Notes: a model not told the origin generated them from the sequence alone. Positions 1 to 6,658 are shown, counted from the first letter of the stretch. The stretch is DNA of 6,887 nt from Pseudomonadota bacterium (GCA_023416055.1 JAEZIH010000284.1:1-6887); one strand, 5' to 3'. Numbers and translations are program-made.

Positions 1-1765
1 CGCGGGACTCGTCCTCGTCCTCGTCGCCGGAAGAGGCGGCGTCCTCCTCGTCCTCGTCTTCGAAGGCTTCGTCGTCCTCGAGCTCGTCCTCAGCCCAGGC
101 GCTGTCGTCGAAGTCGTCGTCGAGGTCGACGAAGGCCTCGGCCGCGTCAGGCGGGGTGAAGTCCTCGTTGGTCTCGGTACGGTCGATGGCGTGTTCGCCC
201 TGGGCCAGGCTGTCGTCGATCTGGATGATGACGTTGAGCCCGCGGCGGGTCAGCAGGCGCTGCAGGTAGTCCCGCTTGTGGTTGAGGATATAGAGCGCCA
301 CGGCGGTGCAGACGCGCAGGGTGACCGAGCCGGCGCCGTTGCGGCCGGCCTCGATGTCGACTGCGCGCAGGGTCATCAGGGCGGCGCTTTCCGCCGAGCG
401 GATACGGCCGGCGCCCTGGCAGTGCGGGCAGATCTCGGTGGCGCCCTCGATGACGCCGAGGCGGCGACGCTGACGGCTGATCTCCATCAGGCCGAAGCTG
501 GAGATGCGGCCCATCTGGATGCGGGCCCGGTCCTTGGCGAGGGCGTCCTTGAGCGCCTTCTCGACGGCGCGGTTGTTCTTCGACTCCTCCATGTCGATGA
601 AGTCGATGACGATCAGGCCGGCGAGGTCGCGCAGGCGCAGCTGGCGGGCGGCCTCGACGGCGGCCTCCATGTTCGTCTTGAACGCCGTCTGCTCGACGTT
701 GCGCTCCTTGGTGGCGCGGCCGGAGTTGACGTCGATGGCCACCAGGGCCTCGGTCTGGTTGATCACCAGATAGCCGCCCGACTTCAGCGGCACGGTCGGC
801 TGGTGAATCTGGGTCAGCATCTCCTCGATGCCGTTGGAGGCGAACAGCGGACGCGCGCCCTGGTAGAGGTGCACCTTCTTCGACTGCGACGGCATCAGCA
901 CGCGCATGAAGTCGCGCGCTTCCCTGAAGCCCTCGACCCCCTCGACCTGGATGCCGTCGAAGTCCTTGTCGAACATGTCGCGGACGGCGCGGCGGACGAG
1001 GTTCTCCTCCTCATAGATCAGCGAGGGGGCGTTGGAGCGCAGGGTGGTCTCGCGGATCGTCTCCCACAGACGCAGCAGGTATTCGTAGTCGCGCTTGATC
1101 TCGGCCTTGGTGCGCTTGGCGCCGGCGGTGCGGATGATCAGGCCCATGCCGTGCGGCACGTCCAGCGAGGCCGCGGCGGCCTTGAGGCGCTTGCGGTCAG
1201 CGGCGTTGGTGATCTTGCGCGAGATGCCGCCGCCCTTGCCCGTGTTGGGCATCAGCACGCAGTAGCGGCCGGCCAGCGACAGCCAGGTGGTCAGGGCCGC
1301 GCCCTTGCCGCCGCGCTCGTCCTTGACGACCTGCACCAGCATGACCTGGCGGCGCTTGATGACGTCCTGGATCTTGTAGCGCCGCATCAGGCGACGCTTC
1401 AGGCGCTCCTCGTCGGCGAGGCCGCCCTCGTGCTCGTCGTCGGCGCTTTCGCGACCCAGATCGTCCTCGACGTCCTCGTCGGTCGAGGCCTCGGCCATGA
1501 TGGCTTCGCGGTCGGCGACCGGGATCTGGTAGTAGTCCGGGTGGATCTCGTTGAAGGCCAGGAAGCCGTGGCGGTTGCCGCCGTACTCGACGAAGGCGGC
1601 CTGCAGGCTGGGCTCTACGCGGGTGACCTTGGCGAGATAGATGTTGCCCCGAAGCTGACGCTTCGAGCGGGATTCAAAGTCGAATTCCTCGATCTGACGG
1701 CCCTCGACGATCGCGACGCGGGTCTCCTCCGCGTGGGCGGCGTCGATCAACATGGTCTTTGACAT
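1..1765 (-). CDS. rne: Ribonuclease E, N-terminal 588 residues (partial, runs off left edge)
   Basis: Endoribonuclease E/G family: cuts single-stranded A/U-rich RNA in mRNA decay and rRNA/tRNA maturation and scaffolds the degradosome. Reading the minus strand from ATG 1765-1763 gives MSKTMLIDAAHAEETR, the usual alphaproteobacterial start; no in-frame stop occurs down to position 2. The S1 RNA-binding domain lies at about 36-160 (RGNIYLAKVTRVEPS, FVEYGGNRHGFL), interrupted by an acidic/basic insertion at about 84-138. The DNase I-like catalytic core carries AIDVN (D345, N347) and VIDFIDM (D388). These match E. coli D303, N305 and D346 with a constant +42 offset caused by the insertion. The Zn-link CPHC is at 446-449 (E. 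coli CPRC 404-407). Residues 540-588 are extremely acidic (28 of 49 D/E) and begin the disordered C-terminal half, which lies mostly outside the window. Upstream of the ATG there is only a weak purine run (AGAAAGAA); GAGGAGAGGG lies about 25 nt further up. Divergent from amiC. Confidence 0.97.
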   Translation of the reverse strand, partial: MSKTMLIDAAHAEETRVAIVEGRQIEEFDFESRSKRQLRGNIYLAKVTRVEPSLQAAFVEYGGNRHGFLAFNEIHPDYYQIPVADREAIMAEASTDEDVEDDLGRESADDEHEGGLADEERLKRRLMRRYKIQDVIKRRQVMLVQVVKDERGGKGAALTTWLSLAGRYCVLMPNTGKGGGISRKITNAADRKRLKAAAASLDVPHGMGLIIRTAGAKRTKAEIKRDYEYLLRLWETIRETTLRSNAPSLIYEEENLVRRAVRDMFDKDFDGIQVEGVEGFREARDFMRVLMPSQSKKVHLYQGARPLFASNGIEEMLTQIHQPTVPLKSGGYLVINQTEALVAIDVNSGRATKERNVEQTAFKTNMEAAVEAARQLRLRDLAGLIVIDFIDMEESKNNRAVEKALKDALAKDRARIQMGRISSFGLMEISRQRRRLGVIEGATEICPHCQGAGRIRSAESAALMTLRAVDIEAGRNGAGSVTLRVCTAVALYILNHKRDYLQRLLTRRGLNVIIQIDDSLAQGEHAIDRTETNEDFTPPDAAEAFVDLDDDFDDSAWAEDELEDDEAFEDEDEEDAASSGDEDEDESR

Positions 1766-1885
1766 GGAGTGGTTCTTTCTGGCGCGCTCGGCCCTCTCCT
1801 CGAGGGAGGCAGGCGGCTCGCCGAATGGGATGGGGGGCCGGGGCGTGCGCCGTCCCGTCGCCGCGGCGTGAGCCGGGGGCGAGGT

Positions 1886-1901
1886 CGGTCCGATCGGACC
1901 G
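1886..1901. repeat. Perfect 16-bp palindrome in the rne upstream region
   Basis: CGGTCCGATCGGACCG is its own reverse complement, centred between 1893 and 1894 and about 120 nt upstream of the rne start. At DNA level it could be an operator for a dimeric regulator. If it is transcribed in the rne leader, it could form a 6-bp G/C-rich stem with a GATC loop. A 16-bp perfect palindrome is uncommon by chance even in GC-rich DNA, but nothing in the sequence names the binding protein. Confidence 0.6.
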
Positions 1902-1941
1902 GAAGGGAGCGCAGGCGGTGTGGCCCATGAAGGTTCAGTAC

Positions 1942-1955
1942 GGTCCTGGGTCCTG
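1942..1955. repeat. 7-bp tandem duplication GGTCCTG x2
   Basis: GGTCCTG occurs twice back to back in the rne/amiC intergenic region, flanked by TCAG on the left (1935-1938) and ending in CTGA on the right (1953-1956). It could be a pair of half-sites or simple replication slippage. Function unknown. Confidence 0.4.
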
Positions 1956-2100
1956 ACGCGCCGTCGATAGGGGCGTCCCGGACCCGGTCGTCGAATCGGC
2001 GGGCAGGCCCGGCCGGCTCTCGGATCGGTGAAAGTCATGCCGCGAGGAGGGCGCGCCCGGCCTGGCGGAGCAGGGGACGCGATCGTTCACGAGCGACGCA

Positions 2101-2129
2101 AGCATAGGGATGCGCAAGGCGATTGGGAA
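2101..2129 (-). promoter_or_regulatory. Possible rne promoter (-35 TTCCCA, 17 nt, -10 TATGCT)
   Basis: On the minus strand TTCCCA (2129-2124) and TATGCT (2106-2101) are separated by exactly 17 nt. This is a partial match to the housekeeping sigma-70 type pattern TTGACA-N17-TATAAT (3/6 and 4/6). If used, transcription would start near 2094 and give rne a leader of about 330 nt, comparable to the 361-nt leader of E. coli rne. The match is weak and based only on pattern and spacing. Confidence 0.22.
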
Positions 2130-2149
2130 GCCTGAGCGGCCTTAACGCG

Positions 2150-2174
2150 TTGTCGACCACGTTACGGCATTCTC
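2150..2174 (+). promoter_or_regulatory. Possible amiC promoter (TTGTCGA ... GCATTCTC)
   Basis: TTGTCGA (2150-2156), a 10-nt spacer and GCATTCTC (2167-2174) partly match the Caulobacter housekeeping consensus TTGaCgS-N10-14-GCTANAWC. The -35 element agrees well except at the last base; the -10 element agrees at 5 of 8 positions. It lies about 31 nt before the preferred amiC ATG, which would give a short leader. Weak evidence. Confidence 0.22.
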
Positions 2175-2205
2175 GCCGCCTGAAAGAAAGGTGGGTCTCC
2201 GTCGA

Positions 2206-3408
2206 ATGCGCGGACTGTTGCGTCTGAATCCCTCGGCCTGGAGCGTGCGCGAGCGGCTGATCGCGGCGGCCGGGCTGGTGGTGTTCGCCATCGCCCTGCT
2301 GGCGGCCGGCCGGGGGCTGGCCTCCGGCGCGGCAGGCGAGATTCTGCGCGTTCGCTTCGGCGGCGACGCCGAGCGCACGCGAGTGGTGGTCGACCTCGAC
2401 GCCTCGACGCGCGGCCAGGTGATCCGGGCCGGCGACGACGGCCAGGTGGTGCTTAGCCTGGCGGGGGTCAGCCCCCCCGAGCGCCGTTCGGGCCGCGGCC
2501 AGGGGCTGGTGCGCGACTTCCGCGTCGCGGGCGCGGGCGCCGCCGCGCGTCTGGAGCTGGACCTGGCGACCAGCGCCGAGATCGAGCGGCGCTTCCTCCT
2601 GCCGCCGGGCGACGGGGTGGCCCACTATCGCTATGTCATCGACCTGAAGGCGACCGGCCGGGCCCCGACCCGACGGGTCGAGAGCCCTTCCGCCCCGCGG
2701 CCGGCGACGAAGCCGCTGATCTATATCGATCCCGGCCACGGGGGGCGTGATCCCGGCGCCATGGGGGCCAACTCGCGCGAAAGCGCCGTCACCCTGGCGG
2801 CCGCCCAGGCCCTGAAGGCCGAACTGGAGCGGACCGGCCGCTACCGCGTGCGGATGACGCGGGACAGCGACACCTATGTCGACCTCTACCGGCGCGTGGC
2901 CATCGCGCGTCAGGCCGGCGCCGACCTGTTCATCAGCCTGCACGCCGACGCGGGGGCCGATCCGGCGACCCGCGGGGCCAGCGTCTACACCCTCTCCGAA
3001 CAGGGCGCCGGCCGGGCGGTGCGCGAGTTCACGCGTGGTGAGAACTGGCAGCGCAGCCTGAACCTGCCGGGGCGGGACGCCTCGGTGGACCGGATCCTGC
3101 TGGACATGACCCAGAGGGCCACCCAGAACCGCTCGGCGCGGCTGGCCCGCACCCTGCTGGGGGGACTGGAGCAGGCCGATCATCCGCTGCTGCGGCGCAG
3201 TCACCGGGACGCCGGCTTGGCGGTGCTGCTGGCGCCCGACGTGCCCGCAGTGCTGCTGGAGATGGGCTTCATCACCAATCCCGAGGACGAACGCCTGTTG
3301 AACGACGCCCGCGCCAGACGGCGGCTGATGCGCGCCGTGGCCGAGGGGATCGACGCCTATTTCCGGGAGCCGCCGGCGGGACTGCAGATGGCCTCGGCCG
3401 GCGGCTGA
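2206..3408 (+). CDS. amiC: N-acetylmuramoyl-L-alanine amidase with AMIN domain, AmiC type
   Basis: Zinc amidase that cuts the bond between N-acetylmuramic acid and the stem peptide; in the periplasm it splits septal peptidoglycan during cell separation. From ATG 2206 it has 400 residues: a signal peptide (basic N-terminus, hydrophobic core about 18-34, possible cleavage near 42-43), an AMIN domain about 45-149, a linker, and Amidase_3 from 171. Zinc ligands are H178 (DPGHGG), E192 (NSRES) and H246 (SLHAD); the catalytic glutamate is E352 (LLEMGFITN). Residues about 266-306 match the helical insertion (ending near LDMTQ) that blocks the active site in E. coli AmiB/AmiC until an EnvC-type LytM activator binds. 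Control by a DipM/EnvC-like factor encoded elsewhere is therefore inferred. GTG 2191 is an alternative start five codons earlier, but then the purine run AAAGAAAGG sits directly on it. ATG 2206 leaves AGGTGG about 11 nt upstream and is preferred. Confidence 0.94.
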   Translation: MRGLLRLNPSAWSVRERLIAAAGLVVFAIALLAAGRGLASGAAGEILRVRFGGDAERTRVVVDLDASTRGQVIRAGDDGQVVLSLAGVSPPERRSGRGQGLVRDFRVAGAGAAARLELDLATSAEIERRFLLPPGDGVAHYRYVIDLKATGRAPTRRVESPSAPRPATKPLIYIDPGHGGRDPGAMGANSRESAVTLAAAQALKAELERTGRYRVRMTRDSDTYVDLYRRVAIARQAGADLFISLHADAGADPATRGASVYTLSEQGAGRAVREFTRGENWQRSLNLPGRDASVDRILLDMTQRATQNRSARLARTLLGGLEQADHPLLRRSHRDAGLAVLLAPDVPAVLLEMGFITNPEDERLLNDARARRRLMRAVAEGIDAYFREPPAGLQMASAGG

Positions 3409-3435
3409 CAGCCGCGGGAGCAGCCCCTCCCTTTT
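3401..3435 (+). terminator. Tandem hairpins with T-run at the end of amiC
   Basis: GCGGCT-GAC-AGCCGC (3401-3415) is a 6-bp stem with a 3-nt loop that contains the amiC stop codon TGA (3406-3408). Directly after it GGGAG-CAGCCC-CTCCC (3416-3431) forms a 5-bp stem followed at once by TTTT (3432-3435). The second hairpin plus T-run has the layout of a short intrinsic terminator and lies between amiC and exoX. The stem is short and the U-run is only four long, so partial termination or attenuation is more likely than complete termination. Confidence 0.45.
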
Positions 3436-3462
3436 CAAGGACGCATCGCCTATCTGACGGCC

Positions 3463-4179
3463 ATGCGTCTGCGCGTCGTCGACCTTGAAACCACCGGCGG
3501 GGACCGGACCGCCGAGATCATCGAAGTAGGCGTCGTCGACGTCATACCCGACGGATCCGGCGGCTGGAGGGCCTCGCCGCCGCAGGCGCGGCTGTTTCGT
3601 CCCCGGGGCGAGATTTCAGTGCACGCCATGGCGGTGCATCACCTGACCCCCGAGGATTTCTGCGACGACGATCCGCACTGCGACGAATACCGCCTGCGCG
3701 AGATGCTGATGGCCGAGCCGGCGGACGTGATGGTGGCCCACAGCGCGCGCTTCGAGCGCGGCTTCATCGCCGATACGGCCACCGGCGGCCTGCCGTGGAT
3801 CTGCACCGTGCGCGCCTCGAGACAGGTGTGGCCGCAGGCGCCGGGCCATTCCAACCAGGTGCTGCGCTACTGGCGCGGGCTGAGGCTGGATCCCGCCCTG
3901 GCCAATCCGGCGCACCGGGCCGGGCCGGACGCGTGGGTGACGGCCCACATCCTGATCGATCTGCTGAAGGAGGCGACGGTCGGGCAGATGCTGGAATGGA
4001 CCCGCGAGCCGCGGCGGCTGGAGCGGATCCCGTTCGGCAAGCATCGGGGGCGCGCCTGGGCCGAGGCCCCCGACGATTACCTGCGGTGGATGGCGGGGCA
4101 GGGGGATATGGACGCCGACGTCGTGGCCGCCGCGCGGCAGGAGCTGGAACGCCGGACAGGTGGTGCGGCGGCGCCCTAG
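3463..4179 (+). CDS. exoX: ExoX-like DEDDh 3'-5' exonuclease (exodeoxyribonuclease X family)
   Basis: A 238-residue protein close in length and layout to E. coli exonuclease X (220 aa), which removes nucleotides from DNA 3' ends in repair. Exo I is VVDLETTG with D7 and E9. ISVHAMAVHHLTPE at about 50-63 is the usual segment after it (E. coli ISPQAMAIHRIT). ICTVRASRQVWP matches ICTMKLARRLWP. Exo III is HRAGPD with H151 and D156. The C-terminal IPFGKHRGRAW...YLRWM (from about 189) matches the FTFGKYRGKA...YLRWL element typical of ExoX, which sets it apart from PolIII epsilon. Odd point: Exo II reads AHSARFERGF, with S94 and E98 where E. coli has N and the metal-binding D. ATG 3463 is chosen because it reproduces the family start MRLR(V/I)(V/I)D; AAGGA lies too far upstream (about 22 nt) to be a good ribosome-binding site. 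Cytoplasmic; no link to the flanking wall genes is evident. Confidence 0.88.
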   Translation: MRLRVVDLETTGGDRTAEIIEVGVVDVIPDGSGGWRASPPQARLFRPRGEISVHAMAVHHLTPEDFCDDDPHCDEYRLREMLMAEPADVMVAHSARFERGFIADTATGGLPWICTVRASRQVWPQAPGHSNQVLRYWRGLRLDPALANPAHRAGPDAWVTAHILIDLLKEATVGQMLEWTREPRRLERIPFGKHRGRAWAEAPDDYLRWMAGQGDMDADVVAAARQELERRTGGAAAP

Positions 4180-4227
4180 CGGCGCGACGCGACGCGGGCT
4201 AAACCAGCCCTCCGGGCGCGTCCTATC

Positions 4228-4237
4228 GGAGTAGATG
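4228..4237 (+). promoter_or_regulatory. Tight ribosome-binding site at the PBP1A start
   Basis: GGAG (4228-4231) is only 3 nt from ATG 4235. The next codon is GTG 4238, which would have a more usual 6-nt spacing and differs by one residue only. Both give practically the same protein; ATG is kept as the better start codon. Confidence 0.45.
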
Positions 4238-6658
4238 GTGAAGATTGCCGAACGCTGGTTCGTGATGGCGGGCGTCGGCCTGCTGGCCGCGATCGCGGTG
4301 GCGGGAATGGTGGTGGCCATCTACGCCGCCTGGCTGTTCCACGCCCTGCCCGACGCCTCGGAACTGGCCGACTACCGGCCGGCGACGGCCACGCGCGTCT
4401 ACGCCGGCGACGGCACCCTGATCGGCGAGTTCTCGGACGAGCGGCGCATCTATGTGTCGTACGAGCAGATTCCCGACCAGGTCGTGCAGGCCTTCCTCGC
4501 CGCCGAGGACCGAAACTTCTTCAGCCACGGCGGCATCGACGTCACCGGCGTGGGCCGGGCGATGCTCAAGAACGTGTTCAACGCCGCCACCGGCCGGCGG
4601 CTCGAGGGCGGTTCGACCATCACCCAGCAGGTCGCCAAGAACGTCCTGCTGACCAGCGAGACCAGCATCAACCGCAAGGTGAAGGAGGCGATCCTCGCCA
4701 ACCGGCTGGAAGCCACCCTGACCAAGCCGCAGATCCTCGAACTGTACCTGAACGAGATCTACCTGGGCTATCGCTCGTACGGGGTCGCCGCGGCGGCCTA
4801 CAACTATTTCGGCAAGTCGCTGGACCAGCTGACGCCGGACGAGGCGGCCTATCTGGCGGCCCTGCCCAAGGGGCCGAACAACTATCATCCCAAGCGCTTC
4901 CCCGAAGCCGCCAAGGGCCGCCGGGACTGGGTGCTGCGCGAGATGGCCGAGAGCGGCTTCATCACCGACGAACAGCTGACCGCGGCCCTGGCCCGCCCGC
5001 TGACCACCCAGGACGCGCCGCGCCGGGCCCAGTACGCCGACGCCGACTTCTTCGTCGAGGAGGCCCGCCGGCGCGCCATCCGCCAGTTCGGCGAGGAGGA
5101 GATCAACCGGGGCGGCTACTATTTGCGCACCACCCTGGATCCCGAGCTGCAGTCGGCGGCGCGCGACGCCCTGATGAAGGGGCTGGAGCGCTATGACCGC
5201 CGCCACGGCTGGCGTGGGCCGTGGGGCACGACCGACTTCGCCGAGGGCTGGCAGGAGAAGGCGCTGGAGCAGACCCGTCCGCCCGAGCGGCGAGCCTGGC
5301 GCGCGGCGGCGGTGGAGAGCGTCTCGGGCAACACCGTGCGGGTGCGGTTGGCCTCGACCGGCGCGGCCGGGACCCTGCTGACCGCCGACGCCGCCTGGGC
5401 CAACGCCAACCGGCCGCTGAAGCGCGGCGACCTGATCTTCGTGGAGCCGCAGGGCGGCCAGTTCGGCCTTCGCCAGGTGCCGGCCGTGAACGGCGCCCTG
5501 GTGGCCATCGAACCGCAGTCGGGCCGGGTGCTGGCCATGGTCGGCGGCTATTCCTACGCCCTGTCCAGCTTCAACCGGGCCACCCAGGCCGAGCGCCAGC
5601 CCGGTTCGGCCTTCAAGCCGATCGTCTATGCCGCGGCGCTGGAGGGCGACTACACCCCGGCGTCGATCGTGCTCGACGCGCCGATCAGCTTCGCCGGCGG
5701 TCCGAACGGCGCCCGCTGGAGCCCCGAGAACTACAGCCGCCAGTACTACGGGCCGCAGACGCTGCGGCGCGGCCTGGAGCTGTCGCGCAACGTCATGACG
5801 GTGCGCCTCGCCCAGGCGGTGGGCATGAACAACGTCGTCGACCTCGGCAAGCGGATGGGCGTCTCGGACAAGCTGCAGCCCAACCTGTCGGTCTCGCTGG
5901 GGGCCGGGGAGACCACGCCCTACCGCCTGACCGCCGCCTACGCCGCCTTCGTCAACGGCGGCCGACGCGTCGATCCCTATCTGATCGAGGTGGTGCAGAA
6001 CCGGAATGGCGAGACCATCTTCCGTGCCGACGACCGGGCCTGCCGCGGTTGCGACCGGCCGTTCAGCGGCCAGGAATCGCCGCGTCTCGAACCGCGCGGC
6101 GAGCAGGTCATCGACCCGATCACCGCCTACCAGATCAGCTCGATGCTGGAGGGCGTCGTCCAGCGGGGCACCGCCGCCAGCGCCCGCGGCCTGGGCCGCT
6201 GGGTCGGGGGCAAGACCGGCACCACCAACGAATACCGCTCGGCGTGGTTCGTGGGCTTCTCCTCTGACATCGTGGTCGGGGTGTTCATCGGCTTCGACGA
6301 CAACCGGCCGCTGGGTTCGGGCGAGACCGGGGCCACCGGGCCGGTGCCGGTGTTCAACGACTTCATGCAGGTGGCGTTGAAGAAGCGTCCCGCGCGGCCG
6401 TTCGTGCGGCCCCGGAACGCGGTGTTCCGCACCGTCAACGGCATCGAGGAAGCCTTCCGCCCCGGCACCGAGCGCCGGCTGCAGGAGGATGCCCCGGCCC
6501 CCGCTGCGCCGACCGGACCCCAGAACTACCTCGACGTCCTGCGCCGCGAGCAGGAGGTGGCGGCCGGCCAGCCTCCCGGCCAGACCACCGCCCCGCCGCC
6601 GACCACCCCGCCGCCGGCGAAGAAGGAGCCGGCGGAGGATCTGAGCGGGCTGTACTAG
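4235..6658 (+). CDS. mrcA: Penicillin-binding protein 1A, bifunctional transglycosylase/transpeptidase
   Basis: Class A PBP, anchored in the inner membrane, that polymerises lipid II into glycan chains and cross-links their peptides in the periplasm. It has 807 residues: one membrane segment at about 9-33; a GT51 transglycosylase at about 55-235 with AAEDRNFFSHGG (E91), EGGSTITQQ (124-132), KEAILANRLE (second catalytic glutamate E151) and ELYLNEIYLG; an OB-like domain at about 355-413; and a transpeptidase from about 419 with SAFK (S458 nucleophile, K461), SRN (517-519) and KTG (660-662). All catalytic motifs are intact. The tail from about 752 is Pro/Ala-rich and ends in DLSGLY. Length and domain order fit PBP1A (PonA/MrcA) rather than PBP1B or monofunctional PBP2/3. 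It begins 55 nt after exoX in the same direction and with amiC places wall synthesis and splitting in one locus. Caulobacterales carry several class A PBPs, so the family is certain but the exact paralogue name is not. Confidence 0.96.
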   Translation: MVKIAERWFVMAGVGLLAAIAVAGMVVAIYAAWLFHALPDASELADYRPATATRVYAGDGTLIGEFSDERRIYVSYEQIPDQVVQAFLAAEDRNFFSHGGIDVTGVGRAMLKNVFNAATGRRLEGGSTITQQVAKNVLLTSETSINRKVKEAILANRLEATLTKPQILELYLNEIYLGYRSYGVAAAAYNYFGKSLDQLTPDEAAYLAALPKGPNNYHPKRFPEAAKGRRDWVLREMAESGFITDEQLTAALARPLTTQDAPRRAQYADADFFVEEARRRAIRQFGEEEINRGGYYLRTTLDPELQSAARDALMKGLERYDRRHGWRGPWGTTDFAEGWQEKALEQTRPPERRAWRAAAVESVSGNTVRVRLASTGAAGTLLTADAAWANANRPLKRGDLIFVEPQGGQFGLRQVPAVNGALVAIEPQSGRVLAMVGGYSYALSSFNRATQAERQPGSAFKPIVYAAALEGDYTPASIVLDAPISFAGGPNGARWSPENYSRQYYGPQTLRRGLELSRNVMTVRLAQAVGMNNVVDLGKRMGVSDKLQPNLSVSLGAGETTPYRLTAAYAAFVNGGRRVDPYLIEVVQNRNGETIFRADDRACRGCDRPFSGQESPRLEPRGEQVIDPITAYQISSMLEGVVQRGTAASARGLGRWVGGKTGTTNEYRSAWFVGFSSDIVVGVFIGFDDNRPLGSGETGATGPVPVFNDFMQVALKKRPARPFVRPRNAVFRTVNGIEEAFRPGTERRLQEDAPAPAAPTGPQNYLDVLRREQEVAAGQPPGQTTAPPPTTPPPAKKEPAEDLSGLY

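Larger units (their letters stand above)
1766..2205. other. Divergent rne/amiC control region and presumed rne leader
   Basis: About 440 bp separate the start codons of rne (leftward) and amiC (rightward). I see no convincing coding gene here; the short ORFs in it are arginine/proline-rich and lack ribosome-binding sites. It contains a perfect 16-bp palindrome (1886-1901), a 7-bp tandem duplication (1942-1955), a 10-bp palindrome GGGCGCGCCC (2049-2058), AACGCGTT (2144-2151) and one GANTC site (GAATC, 1993-1997), the CcrM methylation target in Caulobacterales. On the rne strand, positions 1806-1792 can fold as CCCUC-GAGGA-GAGGG with a purine-rich loop. Enterobacterial rne has a long structured 5' leader used for autoregulation. 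A long rne leader here is an inference from the spacing, not something shown by homology. Confidence 0.6.

Noticed and set aside
191..1762. A 523-codon open frame on the plus strand
   Set aside because: It lies exactly codon-to-codon opposite rne, so it is the shadow of a GC-rich gene whose antisense frame lacks stops. Its translation is low-complexity A/L/V/G/D with no domain, and it starts at an unsupported GTG.
1674..1928. An 84-codon minus-strand ORF overlapping the rne start, as a possible upstream regulatory ORF
   Set aside because: No clear ribosome-binding site, Arg/Pro-rich translation, and it runs far into rne in another frame; typical of chance in GC-rich DNA.
2037..2135. Small plus-strand ORF starting MPRGGRARPGG (32 codons) before amiC
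   Set aside because: Weak upstream purines only (GGTGAAAG), very basic composition, no recognisable product, and it lies in the presumed control region.
2142..2156. TTAACG as a CtrA site
   Set aside because: The CtrA box needs TTAA-N7-TTAA; the second half here is TCGA, so only one half-site is present.
2035..3438. A 467-codon open frame on the minus strand opposite amiC
   Set aside because: Antisense shadow of the amidase; the composition is repetitive G/R/P/A/Q with no motif, whereas the plus strand carries a complete catalytic set.
4192..4221. Hairpin GGGCT-AAACC-AGCCC (4196-4210) with outer ACGC/GCGT pairs between exoX and PBP1A, as a terminator
   Set aside because: Short stem, asymmetric bulge and no T-run after it; not enough to call a terminator.
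4223..5206. A 327-codon minus-strand open frame opposite PBP1A
   Set aside because: Shadow of the transglycosylase region, which has all expected motifs on the plus strand. The same applies to the 348-codon plus-strand frame at 5221-6267, an out-of-frame R/G/P-rich reading of the same gene.
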